From UMGS1312 sp964631595 (lineage in GTDB: Bacteria; Bacillota; Clostridia; Oscillospirales; CAG-272), in assembly GCA_964631595.1 (NCBI GenBank), contig CAZVXL010000003.1, positions 1-64,000 of the forward strand: DNA of 64,000 nucleotides, given 5' to 3'. The position numbers and the translations under genes were made by a program. The notes beneath the pieces are model-generated. The model did no database searches, was not told where the DNA came from, and was given only the letters and a program-made list of their open reading frames with translations. Below are positions 16,484-23,500 of the stretch, piece after piece (the first letter of the stretch is position 1; each line of letters begins with the position of its first letter).

Positions 16484-17365
16484 CTAATTGTTTATCAAAG
16501 TTTTTTCATTCTCACTTGTATTTGCCATTGCCAAATACGGGTATTTTTTCAGTATCATAGCGGCGGAATATGTCGTATCTTCCATATCATGTTTTGACAT
16601 ATTCTTAATTCGCTTGAAACAATATATATAGAGAAAAACAACAAATGCACAAAGAACACCTGTCGCTACCGTTGTTTCGATTGCGCAGCAATAATCATAC
16701 AAGCCATGAGCTAATACCGGTATCAATAAACTCAGTAAAAAATAAGTTTTACCGGAAAACTCCACAGCATCTTTACTCACAATTCCCGCTTGTTTCAAAG
16801 CCCGTTCCTGTTGCTTTGCTTTCTCATATATGTGCCAAAAGCTATAATAATACCCCATTAAAACAGCAAAGAACATATGTCCGGGCACAGACATCACTGC
16901 GCGCATTAATGCGTTTATCCAGCCGTTTTCCAAAACATAAAATACATTTTCCAATGCAGCAAAACCAAGTGAAACGAAAACCGCGTATATCAATCCGTCA
17001 AACAAGCTGTTAAAGTTTCTGTTTTTTCGAGTGACAAAAAACAGGACAAGAAACTTCACCCCCTCCTCAACCAAAGCAACACCAATAAAATACTTACATG
17101 CAGTATATACCTTGTAAGTATTTCCGACAAGGTAAAGTCCATCCTCGTATTCTACAGCAAACGGGGTAAAAGCTCTGTGAATCAAGTCAAAAAGCACTGA
17201 CTCGATTTCGGCAGCCGGAAGACAGATCATTGCTCCCAAAAGAAGAAGACACACTAACAGTCCGATCGGCTCTTTCTCAACACGATCTTTTTTAAAAACG
17301 TATATACATAATGTGAAAGCGGGAAACAATGCAGCACAAATCAACAGTATTTCATTCAATCCCAT
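16484..17365 (-). CDS. PrsW-family intramembrane metalloprotease
   Basis: A 293-residue membrane protein with about seven to eight hydrophobic helices. PrsW hallmarks are present: KDRVEKEPIGLL after the first helix, the paired Glu100-Glu101 in VEEGVKFLVLFF, ENVFYVLE around 139, PGHMFFAVLMGYYYSFW with His163, and VLAHGLYDYC near the C-terminus. In Bacillus subtilis PrsW makes the first cut in the anti-sigma factor RsiW in response to envelope stress or antimicrobial peptides. Here it sits between TIR genes, with 8 bp to the next gene, so it may process a membrane-bound partner in the same island. It has a strong RBS (GAGGAGATG upstream of ATG). Confidence 0.88.
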   Translation of the reverse strand: MGLNEILLICAALFPAFTLCIYVFKKDRVEKEPIGLLVCLLLLGAMICLPAAEIESVLFDLIHRAFTPFAVEYEDGLYLVGNTYKVYTACKYFIGVALVEEGVKFLVLFFVTRKNRNFNSLFDGLIYAVFVSLGFAALENVFYVLENGWINALMRAVMSVPGHMFFAVLMGYYYSFWHIYEKAKQQERALKQAGIVSKDAVEFSGKTYFLLSLLIPVLAHGLYDYCCAIETTVATGVLCAFVVFLYIYCFKRIKNMSKHDMEDTTYSAAMILKKYPYLAMANTSENEKTLINN

Positions 17366-17381
17366 TACACATCTCCTCGTA

Positions 17382-17952
17382 TTATAACAGTTTAATTAAA
17401 AACATAAATCCGGTAAGTATGATCAAAAAAGCGAAATTAAACAATGAAAACATTCCGATATAGTATCCTGTTTTATCGGGATTATGCTTTACGTACTCAC
17501 GGAACGTGATCAAGCTTGCCAGAGAAGAAATAAGTGTACCTACTCCTCCTATATTAACACCGACAAGTAGATCCGCATAATTATTTGTAAACTGAGACAA
17601 CAGTATTGCGGACGGAACATTACTGATACACTGACAAGACAAAACGCTAAACAACAAGGTGCTCTTATTCAAAAGAGTTGAAAACAGATTTTGGACTGCA
17701 TCTATCCGCGCCATGTTACCGGCGAAGATAAAGAAGAACACAAATGTAAACAGCAATCCGTAATCAACCATCTTTAAGGCTTTTCTATCAGCGAAAACAA
17801 GAACCGCCGGAATGACTATCAAACCTATCAAGTAAGGAATCCCGCGAAAAACGATCAAAATCGACAGTGCAAACAATATCAAATACAAGACTGTTTTCTT
17901 CGGGTCTAATACTATCTTTTCATCGGACAGTTTTAACGGCTCCGACTTAACA
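17382..17952 (-). pseudogene. C-terminal fragment of an SLC13/ArsB-type anion transporter
   Basis: The frame encodes about 190 residues resembling only the second half of an SLC13/ArsB/NhaD-like permease: LSDEKIVLDPKKTVLYLILF, DYGLLFTFVFFFIFAGNMAR, the signature SCQCISNVPSAILLSQFTNN, NIGGVGTLISSLASL and a final helix. The N-terminal half is absent. Upstream the frame runs into the TIR gene (17947-18396) in another phase and has no plausible own start; the open frame reaches 18074 only by chance. This looks like a deletion or recombination junction that removed the transporter's 5' half and possibly the end of the TIR gene. Function is doubtful. Confidence 0.75.
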
Positions 17953-18396
17953 AATATAAAGCAGCAAACAGTTATCCGTTGTGCTATGATGAGTATTTGC
18001 GAGCAGTATTTGAAATGCCGGAGGCACTGCCGCATTGTCCAGATAAATAGGATATAAACGCTTGCCGTTCTCACGCGCTACAATTATCTCCATTCCGCAA
18101 AAAGGAGAATTCATTGAAGCTTCTGAAACAAACAGCAAAACAGCCTCGGAGCCTTCAATACGCTGGCGAAGTTCATCCCTAAAATCATTGCCCGTTTCAC
18201 ATGACTCATCATACCAAAGCCTGTATTTACGGTCATTTAAGGCATCCAGAATGGGATATACCTTTTCAGTGTCCCTGTGAGAATAGCTTACAAAAAGATA
18301 AGGTTCATTGCCTATATATGCCTCAAACTTCGTTTGCATATTCACATACCCCTCAATTTCAATATTGTGAATCTTTTCTGTGATCTGGTTTGCCAT
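17947..18396 (-). CDS. TIR-domain protein (possibly truncated at its C-terminus)
   Basis: A 149-residue protein that is nearly all TIR domain: PYLFVSYSHRDTEKVYPILDAL, YRLWYDESCETGNDF, AVLLFVSEASMNSPFCGMEI with candidate catalytic Glu103, and RLYPIYLDN. After the usual end of the fold (PPAFQILLANTHH) the last twelve residues look unrelated to TIR proteins, and the DNA then continues as a transporter fragment in another frame. The original protein may therefore have been longer. ATG 18396 lies eight bases after GGAG; an ATG six codons earlier is less well placed. It begins 21 bp after the RyR gene in the same operon. Confidence 0.82.
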   Translation of the reverse strand: MANQITEKIHNIEIEGYVNMQTKFEAYIGNEPYLFVSYSHRDTEKVYPILDALNDRKYRLWYDESCETGNDFRDELRQRIEGSEAVLLFVSEASMNSPFCGMEIIVARENGKRLYPIYLDNAAVPPAFQILLANTHHSTTDNCLLLYIC

Positions 18397-18417
18397 AACG
18401 ATCTCTCCTTTCATTTG

Positions 18418-20223
18418 TTAATCATCATCTTTTTCTTGCTCTCTTAACGGAAGTTCAGCAAATGGAACAAGACAGTTATGCATCTTTGCCAAATCGTTTC
18501 TTCCGGATTTTTCCACTGTACCGCCGTATACATACCCCTCCGAACGCATATACGCATTCCAACGACGATGTTCCAAAATTCTTAAAGGCCACAATTCATC
18601 TTGCGTACGGTCTTTAGGGGCTTTTTCGATTCCCGGTATGCGGCATAGTATCTTCATCTTGCGATGTATAGCTGATGCGATAGACGACCTGTAATTATAG
18701 TCATACTGCCAAAACTCATTTTCATTACCCCACTTCAAGTGACGCTTCAGCGCTTCTTCTTCAATATCCGAGCTGAGAATAACATCTTCGGAATAAGATG
18801 ACCGCATATCCCCGATAAAATCAATATTATACTTTTCCCCTTTGAAATTTGTAATACCGAAAAGCGCTTCCCTTTTGTCGGTACTGTATACAACAGCTTG
18901 TATTTCGGGCGTATATCCTACTCTGGCAAAAGCAGCACGAAGGTTTATGGCTGTAGTAATATTCTTCTCATCGTTTCCCAGCGCCACAAAAACATATGTT
19001 GTTATCGGCAAAGCCAAAACCGTATCATAGAAACTTTTTGTTTCCACATCTATTCCGGAATGAACTGCAATTTTGTACTTTGCTTCACCCTCAATATCAT
19101 ACACTCCATTATATTTTGAATCCATTAATTCCGGACAAAGAGCAGCAAACCTATCGTCTGCCATTTTATCCATATCAAAAGCGTTGATTTCGACTTGATA
19201 ACCATCCATCTGACAAAACCAAGCCAGTGACTTTGTCATCTCGGTTCCGTGCTGTCCCATGCCAATCACGACAGCATTGATTTTTTTGGTATCTGTACCG
19301 TCATCATAAGCACTTTTAAACACTTTCTCATAACCGTTTTCATAAAGATTACGCATAACAAGCGATTGAACATCGTTTATGCGGCGCACCTTTATTTTAA
19401 TACCATCCCCCATTCCGTTGAAAATACTTGCCAACAGCATTTCCGATTCCGCCTGAGTTGCAAAAACATACAAATTTGTGTTTTCTCTATATTTGAATTT
19501 TTCAAAAATTCCAAGTGCCTGACTTATATTTTCAGACTGATCATCGCCTATAGCAAAGAAATTCAAATCTTTATTCTTACTGTGAAACGAAAAATCAACA
19601 GTAGTAATATCATTCTTAAAGCATACAGCTCCAAATTCTTTTGCATTTTCAATGAGTTCGCTGTTTTGTTCTTCTTCCTTATCATATACATCGGTAAATA
19701 ACAAAAAACGGTTTTTCCTATCATTTTTACGCAAACTTTCCGCTAATGCCAATGATTTTTCATTAAGCTCCGAAAAAATAAAAACATTCGAATTATAATG
19801 AGTGATATAACGTTTGTACGCCGATATATTCTTAAAAAACGACAGCACAAAGCCAAATGTCAACATCGGAGCCAGAACGAATAAAATCGAAAAAAGTGTT
19901 GTGTATCCTTTAAAGATCAAGCCCTGCGATGCACTCAAATTAGATGTTATAAATTCAAATTCTCCATCCACAATAAAAAGTCTGATCATATTGTGAACTG
20001 AAATAAGGATCGTTTCAACAATTCCGCATTCATAAGCATCAAAAACATTCATGTAAATCGGTATAAACAATATGACAGATGACAGGGCAACACCGATAAA
20101 CAGTATTTTGGAAGGATCAAGTAATCTTCCTCTCTTGTAAGTAGACTTGATCCTGACTACCGCAAAAACGACAGAGCCCAAAAAGCATATTGCTGAAACA
20201 GCAAAAAATACGATCCACTTCAT
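18418..20223 (-). CDS. Membrane protein with tandem Rossmann (TrkA-N/RCK-like) domains and a RyR domain
   Basis: A 601-residue protein. Three to four hydrophobic segments occupy residues ~1-130. A first Rossmann-like domain follows (~140-285; SNVFIFSELNEKSLALAESL), then a second at ~310-450 with the glycine loop VVIGMGQHGTEMTKSL, as in TrkA-N/RCK domains of ion channels. The C-terminal ~80 residues match the RyR domain: EHRRWNAYMRSEGYVYGG followed by NCLVPFAELP. The layout recalls CASTOR/POLLUX-type channels fused to a RyR ligand-binding module. It might sense a nucleotide-like signal and gate ions, but this is inference. The start at ATG 20223 lies after GGAGGAAAT; the 78-bp upstream extension is not convincing. 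It is first in the second island operon. Confidence 0.84.
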   Translation of the reverse strand: MKWIVFFAVSAICFLGSVVFAVVRIKSTYKRGRLLDPSKILFIGVALSSVILFIPIYMNVFDAYECGIVETILISVHNMIRLFIVDGEFEFITSNLSASQGLIFKGYTTLFSILFVLAPMLTFGFVLSFFKNISAYKRYITHYNSNVFIFSELNEKSLALAESLRKNDRKNRFLLFTDVYDKEEEQNSELIENAKEFGAVCFKNDITTVDFSFHSKNKDLNFFAIGDDQSENISQALGIFEKFKYRENTNLYVFATQAESEMLLASIFNGMGDGIKIKVRRINDVQSLVMRNLYENGYEKVFKSAYDDGTDTKKINAVVIGMGQHGTEMTKSLAWFCQMDGYQVEINAFDMDKMADDRFAALCPELMDSKYNGVYDIEGEAKYKIAVHSGIDVETKSFYDTVLALPITTYVFVALGNDEKNITTAINLRAAFARVGYTPEIQAVVYSTDKREALFGITNFKGEKYNIDFIGDMRSSYSEDVILSSDIEEEALKRHLKWGNENEFWQYDYNYRSSIASAIHRKMKILCRIPGIEKAPKDRTQDELWPLRILEHRRWNAYMRSEGYVYGGTVEKSGRNDLAKMHNCLVPFAELPLREQEKDDD

Positions 20224-20392
20224 ATTTCCTCCAACAACACTGTACCGTACAGATTCCAAGTATTCATGCAATAGCAACTCAACCGATCTATATCTTTCCA
20301 ATTACAACAGAGTATCCGTCAAAAGACGATCAATTCAGCAAATATTTGAAATTTCACTATGACTTATCAGTTCAAGCAAGCGCCAAAAGGCA

Positions 20393-20421
20393 AGTATAAA
20401 ATATTTATTTCTTCTTGACAA
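20393..20421 (-). promoter_or_regulatory. Promoter of the second island operon (RyR/TIR/PrsW genes)
   Basis: Minus strand TTGTCA (20416-20421), 17-bp spacer, TATACT (20393-20398). It gives a leader of about 160 bases before the RyR gene at 20223. It lies just downstream of the hairpin at 20450-20486, so the second operon can be expressed separately. Confidence 0.75.
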
Positions 20422-20449
20422 AAAGCTAATATCCGGATTTCGACAAGCT

Positions 20450-20486
20450 CATTATCCCCAATAAAAGAACTTTATCGGGGATAATG
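20450..20486. terminator. Hairpin at the end of the first island operon
   Basis: CATTATCCCC (20450-20459) pairs with GGGGATAATG (20477-20486), and ATAAA pairs with TTTAT inside after one mismatch. It lies 65 bp after the stop of the 1905-aa gene. There is no T-tract, so it may be a weak terminator or a stabilising or processing stem. Confidence 0.5.
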
Positions 20487-20550
20487 AATAAAGAAGTAAT
20501 CTTGTTTCTATCGTGATTCAATTATAGAATTCGGCAAAAACACAATAGCA

Positions 20551-23500
20551 TCATAACTTTGTCATAAAAAATGTTATTGTTGATCTATCATCGTGAGCTG
20601 AATACGCATAATTTGAATTCAACTTCACATTTGCTTTCAAACCCGCAAATTGAATAACTTCTCTAAACCTGCCATCATCCGCCAACCGTTTCTTTGCTTC
20701 ACTGAATGCCTTTACAGAACTGAACTTAAAAGACACATCAAGCTTATTTCTTTTAACACTTTCGCAAACGATACTTTTTATCCGTTCCAAATCATACGTT
20801 TCAAAATACACCCCCTGCCGTCTGTAATAATTGCATTTTGTTGCCGTACATTCGGGCAATGGGAAGTCACTCTCAGGTGTATGAGCTTCAAGACGAGTCA
20901 ATTCCTCGGTCGTTATACAAAAGCAATCATAGCTGACCGCATCAGTCCGTGCCTTATCTTTCTTGGTATCAGAACCATCACCCCATGTAACATCAATGTG
21001 GTAATAATCCCCCTCCAATTTGATCAGGTTCCAAGCATGAGTATCGCTGGTCACATAAGTACATTCGATACCGCAAAGATTAAGCAAATACTGCATAGCC
21101 TTAGCATATCCTGCACACACGGCCTTTTTGTTAACAAACACGCCGTAAATCGAACGCAAATCATCAGGAACTTCCGGAGATACGGTGTCTTTCTTTTGCC
21201 GTTCCAAACCGATCGTATCATAATCAACCAATTGGATAATGTTCTCGTAAATACGAAGTGTAACTTCATAATCGCTCATCGTATCGGTAACTGAAGTCAA
21301 AAACGATTTTGTTGCAACATCGATCTTATCCTGACGTTTTTCAGCCTCATCTTGTGTCATACAGTACTTGAATTCAAGTTTGTTTACAACATGAGTCGCG
21401 CTATCAAAGAAAAACGTCGTTCCGTGCTGAAACCAGAATATTTCAGGATGATCCCTTTGAATATAATCAATAATCTTTTTGATTTGAGCATCTGTTACGG
21501 AAGCGTTGAAATCACTTATTTCAGTGCTAAAAGTATTTATCGTCTCCAGCACAGTATCGTAAACCGCTTTTTCATCGTTATTCAGAAGGCTGTAAGCATA
21601 TCTGTTGAGCGAATCGGGATCACGCTGAATTGTTCCTTTAATTGGACCTATAGGAACAGTAACACCTGTACCCGATGTGGGAGTCTCACTTTCGGTATCC
21701 CCGGGGTCGATTTCGTTCGTGGGCATCGCAACTGCAAATGAGCCACAGAATTCCGGAGCAAGTGGAGTATCCACATTCATAAAAGGTGTTATCTTTGTAA
21801 TAACAGTACCCAAAGAGAACGGATAATTAGCACGGTAACGCAAAAAGCCATGACCGTACTCATCATCACGATACGAAGTGATGATTTCCTCTCTTTTTGC
21901 TGTTGCAGGCTCATTGATCAGGTAAGCATACTGGATCTCGACCCACTTTGCCATACCCTCATAAATCTCCAAACGCATCTTTTTTCCGTATTTTTTACGG
22001 ATAGCCTTATCATTCCAATTAATATACTGCCAAATATGCGTGAGCTCGTGAGCCATCGAAAGCATGGATGCCATACGTGGGGACCCGTTTTCTACCAGCA
22101 ATGTATATCCGTTCTTATCACTAATTGCAACACCGAGAACCCGTCCATCACTCTTAGGTGTGGGAATAAACGCCTTTCCCAAGCGCTTATGAAGAATTTT
22201 TGAGTTGACCATTTCAACCTTAATACCCGCATTAATTCGAATGCCAAAGAAAGACTCCATGTTTCTCTTTACATCCTCAAAAATTCTGCGGAATTCTTCT
22301 CCGGTCTTAATCGCTGTTCTTCCACAATTCAAGCATCTGTCGCGACCGTCCGCAAGAGTTTCATACTCAACTCCAAAAATTTCCGTCCCGCAAAAATCGC
22401 AGTATCTCACATCAGGTTTTCCGGGCTTATAAGTTGCTTCAACAAATTCGGCAATCTTCTTGCTCTCTCTTACTTGCTTTAGTGAATTTTTTTGCATACC
22501 CATTTCCGAGAGATAATCAAGTGTTCCCGAAAGGTCTATGGAAGCAGGCTCACACTCTTTACCGTAAAGCATATAGTAACGTTCATGATAAGGTCTACGC
22601 TCGGAATAAAAAGCCGGAGTAGCATCGGTGTCATTTTCCACAGAGTAAAAAGCATCGCTCATCATCGGTGATTCGACCATTTCAACAGGCTCCTTAACAA
22701 CATCCGTTTCAGAAGTTTCAGCAGTCTCTATTGTATCATCTTCCGATGTGCCGTCATCATTTGTGTTTTCCGGAGATATATCATCTTCAGAATCGGAAGT
22801 ATCTTCAATTTGCTTCTTTTTCCGTTTAAGCCAATCAAAGATTCTTTTTTTCTTCTTTTCCGAACCGGTCTTTTCTCCGGTGTTTTGAGTTCCGGCTTCA
22901 TTCTCTATGGGGTTTTCATCTTCCGTCTTTGCTGGCGGGGTCATGGAAATATCTGTAGGAACCTCATCGGTTGGCTGCTCTTCACCATGCGTTTTTTTAT
23001 CCTTCCTTGGTTTTTTCTTAAACCACCCCTTAACCTTATCAAATATCCTCTTAAATCCTCGACCTATTGCCGAAAATATTCCCTTTATGCCCTTTTTCTT
23101 CGATTTAACAGCATCGTCCGGATCCGTAAACACGACAGGCGGCTGAGGATCCGGTTGCGGGTCAAGACTTGATTCAAGCATTTCCATATGCCAGTCAAGA
23201 TAATCGTGAATAATGCTGAAAATTCTTTGAAGATTTCTTTCCACGGCTACCGTCAATCCAAGATCAAGCTGACTGTCTTCAATAATGTATATTGCATTCT
23301 TTTGAAGCTGGCAGCTGTCGCTTTTCAATGAATACGTCAATGGTTCGTCCACATCTGTTCCGGTCAGAAAAGAATGATCGGTAACTGCGCAAATATATGG
23401 CTGATTTTCAGCGAAAATAGTTCTGAATACCTCATTAAACAAAACAGTAATTGTATATCGAACATTATCATTTAATCGTCCGTTAAACTCGGGCAATTCA

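Noticed and set aside
17953..18074. N-terminal 41 residues of the transporter-like frame
   Set aside because: They overlap the TIR gene in another phase and do not resemble the transporter family, so the frame is not a genuine full gene.
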